Positions 17,726-25,642 of a DNA stretch of 38,441 nt are shown here, one piece after another. This stretch comes from Sphingomonadales bacterium BRH_c3 (lineage in GTDB: Bacteria; Pseudomonadota; Alphaproteobacteria; Sphingomonadales; Sphingomonadaceae). Made by a program: the position numbers and the translations under genes. The stretch covers positions 1 to 38,441 of the forward strand of contig LOET01000065.1 of the NCBI GenBank assembly GCA_001515985.1, written 5' to 3'. Each line of letters opens with the position of its first letter. Position 1 is the first letter of the stretch. The notes under the pieces were generated by a model. That model had not been told where the DNA came from and did no database searches. It saw nothing but the letters and a program-made list of their open reading frames with translations.

Positions 17726-18910
17726 GTGACCCCCGCTGCACGAGTCCAGGCGGCGATCGAGCTGCTTGATGCGATTATCGATGCCGCAAAGCGAGAAGGC
17801 GCGCCGGCCGACCGGCTGATTTCGGACTGGGCGCGCGGCAATCGCTATGCCGGATCCAAGGATCGCCGTGCCGTGCGCGAGCTGGTCTATGCTGCGATCC
17901 GCGCTTGCGGGCCGGTGCCTGAAAATGGCCGCGCGGCTGTGCTGCGATTGGCCGAGGGAGATACGGCACTTCGCGCGTGCTTCGATGGCTCCAATTATGG
18001 CCCGACTCCGATTGGCGAAAGTGATGAGCCGGCACAAGGCGGGATTGCGCCAGACTGGCTGATGGAGCGCCTTGCCGCCTCGGGCATTTCGGCAGGCGAG
18101 GCAGCAGCACTGATGGATCGCGCTCCGCTCGATATTCGCGTCAACACGCTGAAGGCGGATCGTGCCGGGCTTGATCTGCCTGAGGCAGGCGAATGGCTCG
18201 CGGCGCCGCAAGCGCTTCGTTTTGACGGCGGCACGCAGGTAGAGCAGTGGGCGCAGTATAAGGACGGCCAGATCGAGGTGCAGGATCACGGCAGCCAGAT
18301 CGTCTGCCTCGCCTGCGCTGCGAAACCGGGCGAAACCGTGATCGACCTGTGCGCCGGGGCGGGCGGAAAGACGCTGGCGCTGGCTGCGGCGATGCAGAAT
18401 CAGGGGCGCCTGCTCGCCTGTGACATCGATCGGGGCCGCCTTTCGCGCCTTGCTCCGCGCGCCGGGCGGGCCGGTGCAGGCATGATCGAGACGCTGCTGC
18501 TCGATCCAGGGCATGAGCTTGACCGCCTGGCAGAATTTCACGCGGGGGCTGATCTCGTCCTGATTGACGCGCCGTGTTCGGGCACAGGCACCTGGCGGCG
18601 CAAGCCCGAGGCGAAATGGCGGCTCACTCCAGAGCGGTTGCAACGTTTTATGGAGACGCAAGACCGGTTGCTGGAGATAGCTGCGCGGCTAGTGAGGCCG
18701 GGTGGACGGATCGGTTTCGTTACATGCTCGCTGCTCGACGCCGAAGGCAAGGATCGGATCAGCGTATTTCTGGATCGGCATAAGGATTTCAAGCCGCTCG
18801 AATTAACCATGCCGCACGGCGGCCGCCAACATGGTGAAGGCGCCCGGCTGACGCCGTATCAAGACGGCACGGATGGATTTTTTGTCGCCTTGCTGGGTTT
18901 AGCATGTTAG
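17726..18910 (+). CDS. rsmB: RsmB-type 16S rRNA (cytosine-C5) methyltransferase
   Basis: SAM-dependent RNA m5C methyltransferase of about 394 residues. A NusB-like helical N-terminus (AIELLDAIIDAAKRE... RRAVRELVYAAI) is followed by the catalytic domain: motif I VIDLCAGAGGKTLALAAAM, motif IV LIDAPCSGTGTWRRKPE (C284) and motif VI FVTCSLLDAEG (C334), the two cysteines that define the family. RsmB modifies C967 of 16S rRNA in E. coli; a paralogue with another target is possible. GTG 17726 is taken as start because the 17 upstream codons lie inside a palindromic repeat element. No canonical ribosome binding site is evident. Confidence 0.87.
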   Translation: MTPAARVQAAIELLDAIIDAAKREGAPADRLISDWARGNRYAGSKDRRAVRELVYAAIRACGPVPENGRAAVLRLAEGDTALRACFDGSNYGPTPIGESDEPAQGGIAPDWLMERLAASGISAGEAAALMDRAPLDIRVNTLKADRAGLDLPEAGEWLAAPQALRFDGGTQVEQWAQYKDGQIEVQDHGSQIVCLACAAKPGETVIDLCAGAGGKTLALAAAMQNQGRLLACDIDRGRLSRLAPRAGRAGAGMIETLLLDPGHELDRLAEFHAGADLVLIDAPCSGTGTWRRKPEAKWRLTPERLQRFMETQDRLLEIAARLVRPGGRIGFVTCSLLDAEGKDRISVFLDRHKDFKPLELTMPHGGRQHGEGARLTPYQDGTDGFFVALLGLAC

Positions 18911-18969
18911 CCAAATCGATTATGGCTGAACCTTCGGTCTTGAAGCACGCTGCCTTGAAGGAGCTGATC

Positions 18970-19464
18970 ATGCGTTTCGCGCCCGCCGCCGCTGCCTTGT
19001 CCCTTGCATTCGCGATCACCGCGAGCATGAGCCATGCCGGGGAGCGCGTGCCCGATCCGCGCGCCGCCGCCATGGTCGAACAGGGGCGGGCGGCATTGGC
19101 GCAAGGCGATGCGCAGGCGGCGATTGACGCGTTCGAGGCCGCATTGGCGCTCGATCCGGGCCATACGCCGATTTTCCTGGAGCTGGCGCAAGTCGCGCGG
19201 GCAGAGGAAATGCAGGGCAAGGCAATCCGCTATTACCGCGAAGCGCTTGCCCGCGATCCCGGCAATCTCGCCGCGCTTTCGGGCGAGGGCGAAGCTCTGG
19301 TGGAAAAGGGCGCGCTGGAGAAGGCGAAGCGCAAACTCGCCCAGCTTGAAAGCATTTGCGGCGAAAGCTGCCCCGAAGCGGTTGAGCTTGCCAGCGTGAT
19401 TTCGCGCGGCGTCCCGCAGCCACGCATGGCCGCCAGCGAAGCCGAGGGCGGCACGCCCAACTAA
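18970..19464 (+). CDS. Secreted tetratricopeptide repeat protein
   Basis: A 164-residue exported protein with a signal peptide (MRFAPAAAALSLAFAITASM, cleavage near SHAGE) and about three TPR units (AAMVEQGRAALAQGDAQAAIDAFEAAL, then PIFLELAQVARAEEMQGKAIRYYREAL, then NLAALSGEGEALVEKGALEKAKRKL). TPRs mediate protein-protein contacts; no enzymatic motif is present. AAGGAG at 18958-18963 with six-base spacing fixes ATG 18970 as the start. It lies 59 bases after the rsmB-type gene and may be co-transcribed. Confidence 0.87.
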   Translation: MRFAPAAAALSLAFAITASMSHAGERVPDPRAAAMVEQGRAALAQGDAQAAIDAFEAALALDPGHTPIFLELAQVARAEEMQGKAIRYYREALARDPGNLAALSGEGEALVEKGALEKAKRKLAQLESICGESCPEAVELASVISRGVPQPRMAASEAEGGTPN

Positions 19465-19487
19465 CCTTTCGCGTCAGTCCAGCTGCG

Positions 19488-19961
19488 TTAGATGAGCGCG
19501 GCGAATTCTCGCACCACCGCACGGTAAACGTCGCGTTTGAACGGCACGATCATATCGGGGAGCTGCTGCGGCTCGATCCATTGCCAGGTCGCGAATTCGG
19601 GCGGGTTGTGCGCTTCCAGGTCCACATCCTCGTCATTGCCCTTGAACCGGCCCAGGAACCAATGCTGTTCCTGCCCGCGATACTTGCCGCCCCACAGCTT
19701 GCCGATCAGATCTTCGGGCAGGTCATAGCGCAGCGGCTCTTTGGTCCGGGCGATAATGTCGACCAGATGTGCGCCGATCCCGGTTTCCTCCGCCAGTTCG
19801 CGCAACGCGGCCATTGCCGTATCCTCGCCTGGATCGATCCCTCCCTGCGGCATTTGCCAGGCGCCAAGGTGCTGCGAATCGATCCGCTGGCCAACAAACA
19901 CCTTCCCCTGCCGATTGGCGAGCATGAAGCCAGCACAGGGCCGGTATGGCAGCAGGCTCAT
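19488..19961 (-). CDS. rppH: RNA pyrophosphohydrolase RppH
   Basis: Nudix hydrolase of 157 residues that removes pyrophosphate from 5' ends of mRNA and so starts decay. The Nudix box runs GGIDPGEDTAMAALRELAEETGIG (split here as GGIDPGED and RELAEETG). The N-terminus LPYRPCAGFMLANRQGKVFVG and the stretches GAWQMPQGG and GKYRGQEQHWFL are typical of RppH/YgdP rather than other Nudix enzymes. It is the second gene of a two-gene reverse operon; its ATG overlaps the TGA of the upstream hydrolase (ATGA). Confidence 0.94.
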   Translation of the reverse strand: MSLLPYRPCAGFMLANRQGKVFVGQRIDSQHLGAWQMPQGGIDPGEDTAMAALRELAEETGIGAHLVDIIARTKEPLRYDLPEDLIGKLWGGKYRGQEQHWFLGRFKGNDEDVDLEAHNPPEFATWQWIEPQQLPDMIVPFKRDVYRAVVREFAALI

Positions 19962-20920
19962 TCCTGTGCCGCCAGCATCAGCTTCATTGCGGCGAATACG
20001 CGTTCGAGATCCTTTTGATAGCTGGGCACGGCCTGTCGCAGATTGGTGAAGCTGTGCGTTCCGCCTTTGACCTCGATGAACACGTGATCGACCCCTGCAT
20101 TGCTCAATGCCGCCCCATAATCGCGGCCCGAATCGCGGATCGGGTCGAGGCTGGCGGTAACCAGCACCGTTGGCGGCGCGCCTGAGTGATCGCCCAGAAT
20201 AGGCATGGCACGCGGATCGCTGCGATCGGGGGCATAGGCAGCGTCGAAATATTCGATCGATGCCTTGGTCAGGACAAATCCGTCGGCAAATTGCTCGAAA
20301 CTCGCCGAACCGAAGGCATCGCTGGCGAGCGGGAAAATCGGTACTTGCAGTAGCACTGGCACCGCAGCCGGCTTTGCACCGAGCAATTGCGACACCACGA
20401 TAGCGGCATTGCCGCCCGCGCTATCGCCAATCGGCACGATACCGGTGGCCCCGCGTCCAAGCGCCTCAGGCGAACCGGCAATCCAGCGGGCAGCGGCCTC
20501 GCAATCCTCGATCGCGGCGGGGAAGGGGTGTTCGGGCGCGCGGCGATAGTGAGTCGCCACCACCGGCAAATCCATCTGGTGTGCAATCTCGGTGCACAAA
20601 TTGTGATGTGTATCAAGATCGCCGATCACGAATCCGCCGCCGTGGAAGAAGCAGATTACCGGGCCAGGCGCGCGGTTTTCGCGGCTGTCATAAAGCCGCA
20701 GGGGAATCTCGCCCGCCGGACCAGGGCAAGAAAGGTTGCGAATCACCGCCAGCTCGCGCGGCGGCGCATCGGCCATCGCGTGCAGCGCGACATAGCTTTG
20801 CCGGGCCTCTTCCAGCGACATTTCAGCGAGTGCAGGCCCGCCAAATCCGGCAAGAGCCTCGATAAAGGCTTTCACATCAGGGCGGACAAATGGTGTTTTA
20901 GTCGGTTCTTCGGCGGCCAT
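19958..20920 (-). CDS. Alpha/beta hydrolase, hormone-sensitive lipase-like
   Basis: Esterase of 320 residues in the HSL/bacterial family IV type. The oxyanion-hole motif is HGGG (ICFFHGGGFVIGDLDTH), the nucleophile elbow GDSAGG, and the acid and base are in SLDPIRDSG and GGTHSFTNL. There is no signal peptide, so it is probably cytoplasmic; the likely substrate is a short-chain acyl ester. It is first in the operon with rppH and divergent from korA across 173 bases. A GGAG about nine bases upstream supports ATG 20920. Confidence 0.92.
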   Translation of the reverse strand: MAAEEPTKTPFVRPDVKAFIEALAGFGGPALAEMSLEEARQSYVALHAMADAPPRELAVIRNLSCPGPAGEIPLRLYDSRENRAPGPVICFFHGGGFVIGDLDTHHNLCTEIAHQMDLPVVATHYRRAPEHPFPAAIEDCEAAARWIAGSPEALGRGATGIVPIGDSAGGNAAIVVSQLLGAKPAAVPVLLQVPIFPLASDAFGSASFEQFADGFVLTKASIEYFDAAYAPDRSDPRAMPILGDHSGAPPTVLVTASLDPIRDSGRDYGAALSNAGVDHVFIEVKGGTHSFTNLRQAVPSYQKDLERVFAAMKLMLAAQE

Positions 20921-21093
20921 CCGGTGCGCTCTCCAGTTGTTCTTTTCGACAGGTTAGTGGCGTGTGCGGTGCATTTCCACTCGACATTTGTCATACGAAG
21001 AGAAAAACTTCATTGCGGGAGAAGGAACCGAGGAATAGGTGGCCTTTAGCAATGCACAAGCGCCTGCAATCGGGCGCGCGACAAGGAATGCAC

Positions 21094-22980
21094 ATGGCGA
21101 CCCAGGCCGCTCATACGCCGCCAGAAGCGGCACTTCACCAACAACCTGATGCCGTGGTGGTCCGCTTTGCGGGCGATAGCGGCGACGGGATGCAGTTGAC
21201 CGGCGGGCAATTTACGCTTTCGACCGCGCTGGCAGGCAATGATCTCGCCACTTTCCCCGATTTTCCGGCGGAGATCCGCGCGCCGCAAGGCACGCTGTTC
21301 GGCGTATCCGCATTCCAGATCAATTTCGGCAGCCGCGAGATCGACACTGCGGGCGATGCACCCGATGTGCTGGTGGCGATGAACCCGGCGGCGCTGAAAA
21401 CCAATCTTTCCGCGCTCAAGCCGGGCGGGCTGATCATTGCCGACACCGGCGAATTCACCAAGCGCAATCTCGACAAGGCGAAATACAAGGCCAACCCGCT
21501 GGAAGACGGGAGCCTGGCCAAATATGATTTGCTGGCCTTCGATATCAGCGCGCTGACGATTGAAGCGGTCAAGCCGTTTGGCTTGGGCAACAAGGATGCG
21601 CTGCGCAGCAAGAACATGTGGACGCTGGGCTTGGCGCTGTGGATGTTCGACCGTTCGCGGGAGCCTATCCACGAGTGGCTGCGGGCAAAGTTCAAGTCCA
21701 AGCCGGATATTGCAGACGCCAATATCGCCGCGCTCGACGCCGGCCATGCCTATGGCGAGACGGCTGAGCTGTCCGGCCCGCTCAAGCAGCTGCATTTGCC
21801 GCCGGTGCCAACGGAGGCCGGGCTCTACCGCACCATAACGGGGGCGGAATCGGTTTCGCTGGGCCTCGTCGCAGGGGCACAGCTGGCCGGTCTGCCGATG
21901 TTCTTCGGCGGCTATCCGATCACGCCTGCCAGCGCGATCCTGCACCATCTTGCCCGGCTCAAGGAATACAATGTCACCACCTTCCAGGCGGAAGACGAGA
22001 TCGCCGCGATCTGCGCCGCGATCGGCGCCAGCTATGCCGGCAGCCTTGGCGTAACCAGCTCATCGGGCCCCGGCATTGCGCTGAAGGGTGAGGCAATGGG
22101 CCTTGCCATCATGACCGAGCTGCCGCTGGTGATCGTCAATTCGCAGCGCGGCGGGCCGTCCACCGGCCTTCCGACCAAAACCGAGCAGAGCGATCTCTAC
22201 CAGGCCGTCTATGGCCGCAATGGCGATGCGCCGATGCCGGTGATTGCTGCGTGCAGCCCCAGCGATGCGTTCGAATGCGCGATCGAGGCCTGCCGCATAG
22301 CGACCCAGTACATGACGCCGGTGATGCTGCTGACAGATGGCTATATCGCCAATGCAGCCGAGCCATGGAAAGTGCCCGATCCGGCCAGTTTCGAGCCGTT
22401 CCCCGCCAACTTCCTGACTGAGAAAAACGGGCCTGCCAATGAGAGTGGGGATACCACGCTGCTTCCCTACAAGCGCGACAGCAAGGGCGCGCGGCCCTGG
22501 ATCAAGCCCGGCACGCCAGGCCTGATGCACCGCATCGGCGGGATCGAGAAGCAAGTCGACACCGGCCATCTCGATTATTCGCCTGACAACCACCAGGCGA
22601 TGACCGATGCGCGCCAGGCGAAGGTGCTGAACATTTCGGTGCCCGATCAGGCGGTGAGCCTGGGCGAAGCGGGTGGCAAGCTGGTAGTGGTCGGCTGGGG
22701 CAGCACCTATGGCCCGATCCATCAGGCGGTGCGCCGGGCGAGGGCCAAGGGGCTGGACGTCAGCCATATCCATGTGCGCCATATCTGGCCGCTGCCCGGC
22801 AATCTGGGCGAGCTGCTCAAGAGTTATGACAAGGTGCTGGTGCCCGAAATGAACACCGGCCAGTTCAAGACCGTGCTGCGCGACCAGTATCTGGTCGATG
22901 CACAGCCGCTCAACAAGACAAGCGGGCAACCATTCTATATCCATGAGCTAGAAGAAGCGATCGAGGAGGCTTTGGCATGA
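21094..22980 (+). CDS. korA: 2-oxoacid:ferredoxin oxidoreductase, fused gamma-alpha subunit
   Basis: Subunit (628 residues) of a CoA-dependent 2-oxoacid:ferredoxin oxidoreductase, probably acting on 2-oxoglutarate. The N-terminal gamma domain (about residues 20-200) starts VVVRFAGDSGDGMQLTGGQF; the alpha domain follows (GNKDAL..., MFFGGYPITPASAI, QAEDEIAAICAAIGASYAG, TSSSGPGIALKGEAMGLA). A gamma-alpha fusion is typical of KorA of aerobic actinobacteria and proteobacteria. AAGGA with six-base spacing supports ATG 21094 over the ATGs at 21052 and 21088. It overlaps korB by four bases (ATGA). The electron acceptor ferredoxin is not encoded nearby. Confidence 0.92.
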   Translation: MATQAAHTPPEAALHQQPDAVVVRFAGDSGDGMQLTGGQFTLSTALAGNDLATFPDFPAEIRAPQGTLFGVSAFQINFGSREIDTAGDAPDVLVAMNPAALKTNLSALKPGGLIIADTGEFTKRNLDKAKYKANPLEDGSLAKYDLLAFDISALTIEAVKPFGLGNKDALRSKNMWTLGLALWMFDRSREPIHEWLRAKFKSKPDIADANIAALDAGHAYGETAELSGPLKQLHLPPVPTEAGLYRTITGAESVSLGLVAGAQLAGLPMFFGGYPITPASAILHHLARLKEYNVTTFQAEDEIAAICAAIGASYAGSLGVTSSSGPGIALKGEAMGLAIMTELPLVIVNSQRGGPSTGLPTKTEQSDLYQAVYGRNGDAPMPVIAACSPSDAFECAIEACRIATQYMTPVMLLTDGYIANAAEPWKVPDPASFEPFPANFLTEKNGPANESGDTTLLPYKRDSKGARPWIKPGTPGLMHRIGGIEKQVDTGHLDYSPDNHQAMTDARQAKVLNISVPDQAVSLGEAGGKLVVVGWGSTYGPIHQAVRRARAKGLDVSHIHVRHIWPLPGNLGELLKSYDKVLVPEMNTGQFKTVLRDQYLVDAQPLNKTSGQPFYIHELEEAIEEALA

Positions 22981-24011
22981 ACGCTCCAACCAAGATCGAG
23001 ACCACGCTCAAGGATTGGGAAACCGATCAGGAAGTGCGCTGGTGCCCCGGCTGCGGGGACTATGCGATCCTGAAGGCGGTGCAGCGCACGCTGCCGCAAT
23101 TGGGCGCTGACCCTTCCAACACCTGCTTCATCAGCGGGATCGGCTGTTCCAGCCGCTTTCCCTATTACATGGAGACTTACGGTTTCCACACCATCCATGG
23201 GCGCGCACCTGCGGTTGCCACGGGCGTGAAGCTGGCCAATCCCGATCTCGACGTGTGGCTGGTGACGGGGGACGGCGATGGGCTGTCGATCGGCGGAAAT
23301 CACATGCTGCATGTGCTGCGCCGCAATGTGAACATGCAGATCATGCTGTTCAACAATGAGATCTACGGCCTGACCAAGGGGCAGTATTCGCCCACCAGCC
23401 GTATCGGCACGCGCAGCCCCTCGACCCCGATTGGATCGGTGGACCGGCCCGCCAATCCTTGCGCCTTTGCACTGGGTGCGGGCGCGCGCTTTGTCGGGCG
23501 CGGGTTTGACGTATCGAAGAACCTGCCTGACGTGCTCAAGGCCGCGCATGCCCACCAGGGCGCCGCTTTCATCGAGATCTTCCAGAACTGCATCGTCTAC
23601 AACAAGGATGTGTTCAACGATTTCGCCGCGCCCAAGGGGGCGGAGGATCGCCAGCTGTGGCTCGAGAACGGGCAGCCGATGCTGTTCGACGGCGGCACCA
23701 AGGGAATTGCGCTCGACAAGGACAATCTCTGCCTCAAGGTAGTGGATGTGGCAGACGGCAATTGGGAAGCGGCGGGCGTGATCGTGCACGATGTCACCAA
23801 CCGTTCGATCGCGCATATGCTGGTCGAGCTGCCCTTCGGCCCGTTCCCGATGGCGCTGGGCGTGCTCTATGACGATCCGCGCCCGACCTTCGAGATGGGC
23901 GTGGCCGGAGAACGCGAGCGTGCGACATCCGGCAAGCAGGCGAACCTTGCCAAGCTGCTTGGCTCTGGCCAGACCTGGACGGTGAGCGGGACGGCGCAGG
24001 ATCCGATCTGA
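22977..24011 (+). CDS. korB: 2-oxoacid:ferredoxin oxidoreductase, beta subunit
   Basis: Beta subunit (344 residues) carrying thiamine diphosphate and a [4Fe-4S] cluster. Cluster ligands are C23 and C26 in RWCPGCGDYAIL, C57 in SGIGCSSRFPYY, and a late cysteine in EIFQNCIVYN. The TPP-Mg motif is TGDGDGLSIGGNH...NNEIYGLTKGQYSPTS. GFHTIHGRAPAVATG is conserved in KorB/OorB. 2-oxoglutarate as substrate is inferred from overall similarity; pyruvate is less likely. Confidence 0.93.
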   Translation: MNAPTKIETTLKDWETDQEVRWCPGCGDYAILKAVQRTLPQLGADPSNTCFISGIGCSSRFPYYMETYGFHTIHGRAPAVATGVKLANPDLDVWLVTGDGDGLSIGGNHMLHVLRRNVNMQIMLFNNEIYGLTKGQYSPTSRIGTRSPSTPIGSVDRPANPCAFALGAGARFVGRGFDVSKNLPDVLKAAHAHQGAAFIEIFQNCIVYNKDVFNDFAAPKGAEDRQLWLENGQPMLFDGGTKGIALDKDNLCLKVVDVADGNWEAAGVIVHDVTNRSIAHMLVELPFGPFPMALGVLYDDPRPTFEMGVAGERERATSGKQANLAKLLGSGQTWTVSGTAQDPI

Positions 24012-24016
24012 TTTTT

Positions 24017-24475
24017 CGGTTCACACGAAGACACGAAGATGGAGCGCAAGGCCGATATCGAGGAATTGGCCAGGGAGGTTGTCGATTGTGGCTTCCATTT
24101 GCACAAGGACCTCGGGCCGGGCTTGCTTGAAAGCGCGTATGAGACGCTGATGGCAGCGGAGCTTGGTCGGCGCGGATTGGACGTCGTCCGACAGGTGCCG
24201 GTTCCACTCAAATACAAAGGCGTTGTCGTAGACAACGCATTCAAGATCGATCTGCTTGTCGATCGGCAATTGATTGTGGAACTGAAATCGATTGAGCGCC
24301 TAGCTCCGGTTCATGGCAAACAGGTTCTAACTTATCTTCGGCTGATGGGACTACCGCTGGGCCTCCTGATGAACTTTGGTCAAGGGACCTTCAAGGATGG
24401 TCTCAGACGCATCGCCAATGATTACTTTGGCCGAATCGGTTAGGCTCGACATCTTCGTGTCTTCGTGTGAAACCG
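24017..24475. mobile_element. GxxExxY cassette bounded by 24/25-base inverted repeats
   Basis: Left repeat 24017-24040 and right repeat 24451-24475 are reverse complements except for one extra T in the right copy. Each contains a tandem ACACGAAG octamer. The left copy runs into the ATG (24039) and the right copy begins seven bases after the TAG, so the repeats wrap exactly one gene. No target duplication is evident. There is no transposase; mobility is inferred from the architecture only. Confidence 0.6.
24039..24443 (+). CDS. GxxExxY protein (PD-(D/E)XK nuclease-like)
   Basis: A 134-residue member of the GxxExxY family (TIGR04256), a PD-(D/E)XK superfamily relative. The name motif appears as GLLESAYE in HLHKDLGPGLLESAYETL. 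A nuclease-like core FKIDLLVDRQLIVELKSIE supplies D...E-x-K, followed by LTYLRLMGLPLGLLMNFGQ, all family-like. Its biological role is not established. Base composition looks less GC-rich than the flanking korB. The ATG lies in the left inverted repeat and there is no good ribosome binding site, so expression may depend on read-through from korB, 27 bases upstream. Confidence 0.88.
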   Translation: MERKADIEELAREVVDCGFHLHKDLGPGLLESAYETLMAAELGRRGLDVVRQVPVPLKYKGVVVDNAFKIDLLVDRQLIVELKSIERLAPVHGKQVLTYLRLMGLPLGLLMNFGQGTFKDGLRRIANDYFGRIG

Positions 24476-24541
24476 GATCGTCCTCAAGTAGCGGTTGCGA
24501 AGCACAGCCGAAGGCTGAACCGATAGGACAAACAAAACCGC

Positions 24542-25519
24542 ATGGACAATATCACCCATAGCCTTGTCGGCGCGCTGATCGGGCAGGCCGGGCTCAAGCG
24601 CAAGACGGGACTGGCGATGCCCGCGCTCATCGTGGGCGCGAACCTGCCCGATGTCGATGCGGCGTGTTTCTTCTGGCTGGAGGGGGTGGAGCACCTCGGC
24701 TTCCGCCGCGGGATCACGCATGGCCCGCCCGCGTTGGTGCTGCTGCCCTTGGTGCTGGCGGGGCTGCTGTGGGGATATGACCACTGGCAGGCCAAACGAG
24801 GGAAACGACCTGAGGGGCGGCTGCCGGTCAATTTCAAATGGCTGTTCCTGCTGAGCTTCCTCGGCTGCCTGACCCACCCGGCGCTTGATTGGCTGAATGT
24901 CTATGGCATTCGTTTGCTCGAGCCATTCTCGAGCCAGTGGTTCTATGGCGACACGCTGTTCATCATCGATGTGTGGCTGTGGGCGCTGTTGGGCTTTGCC
25001 ACGTGGTTTTCGCTCCGGCGCGAGAAGCGAGGCGGGGAGTGGATGCGGCCTGCGCGAATCGCGATTGCAGTGGCGCTGGGGTATATAGGGTTGAACGGGG
25101 CGATAACGTCCTCGGCAGAGCACAACGCTAGAAATGAAATGTTGGGATTCGGGGTCGAACCTGAAACGATTATGGCTAGCCCGCTGCCCCTCGCTTTTTG
25201 GGAGCGAGAGTTGCTGCTCGGCGGTAACGGTTATTGGGGCGAGTTTGATGGTCAAGCGGACACCCACACGAGTATAAAAATTTTCGATCTAACCGACGAA
25301 TTTTGTGACCTTGAAAAGGCCATCGAAGGAGCAAACGAAACTAAGGAGCTTACCGCCTTCCTCTTCTGGTCGCGCGCTCCCTTTGCCGAGCGGGCACCGG
25401 ACGGCTCGGTCGTCCTCCGCGATGCCCGCTTCTACGATCCACGTGCGCGGGACCGGTTTTCGGTCGCGCTGCCGGATGTGAAGTGTGAGCCCATGGGCGA
25501 GGAACTTTCCACGCCCTAA
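24542..25519 (+). CDS. Membrane-bound metal-dependent hydrolase, YdjM/YbcI-like
   Basis: A 325-residue membrane protein resembling PF04307 (YdjM, LexA-regulated putative hydrolase). Conserved histidines and aspartates lie in MDNITHSLVGALIGQAG, GANLPDVDA, RGITHGPPALVLLPL and THPALDWLNVYGIRLLEPF. About four to five membrane helices are followed by a roughly 130-residue soluble tail (from about residue 195) that is less GC-rich and not typical of short family members. The function is unknown; metal-dependent hydrolysis is predicted only from the family. Confidence 0.82.
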   Translation: MDNITHSLVGALIGQAGLKRKTGLAMPALIVGANLPDVDAACFFWLEGVEHLGFRRGITHGPPALVLLPLVLAGLLWGYDHWQAKRGKRPEGRLPVNFKWLFLLSFLGCLTHPALDWLNVYGIRLLEPFSSQWFYGDTLFIIDVWLWALLGFATWFSLRREKRGGEWMRPARIAIAVALGYIGLNGAITSSAEHNARNEMLGFGVEPETIMASPLPLAFWERELLLGGNGYWGEFDGQADTHTSIKIFDLTDEFCDLEKAIEGANETKELTAFLFWSRAPFAERAPDGSVVLRDARFYDPRARDRFSVALPDVKCEPMGEELSTP

Positions 25520-25521
25520 TT

Positions 25522-25615
25522 CGTCATTGCGAGGAGCCGGAGGCGACGAAGCAATCCACGGAACAAACGAACGCACCATGGATTGCCGCGGCGACTGTGT
25601 CGCCTCGCAATGACG
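25522..25615. repeat. Compound palindromic intergenic repeat
   Basis: CGTCATTGCGAGG (25522-25534) is a perfect inverted copy of CCTCGCAATGACG (25603-25615), with inner arms GCAATCCA (25551-25558) and TGGATTGC (25579-25586). The outer arm, gtcattgcgagg with a nearby gcgacgaagcaatcca, is a repeat type I recognise from intergenic sites in many bacterial genomes. It fills almost all of the gap between the YdjM-like gene and the photolyase gene. Confidence 0.8.
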
Positions 25616-25642
25616 TAAGGGGGGATTGCGAGATATGAGACC

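Noticed and set aside
24510-24520. Small CAGCC-GAA-GGCTG hairpin as a terminator of the GxxExxY cassette
   Set aside because: Five-base stem without a T-run, outside the cassette; could be part of a degenerate repeat but not supported.
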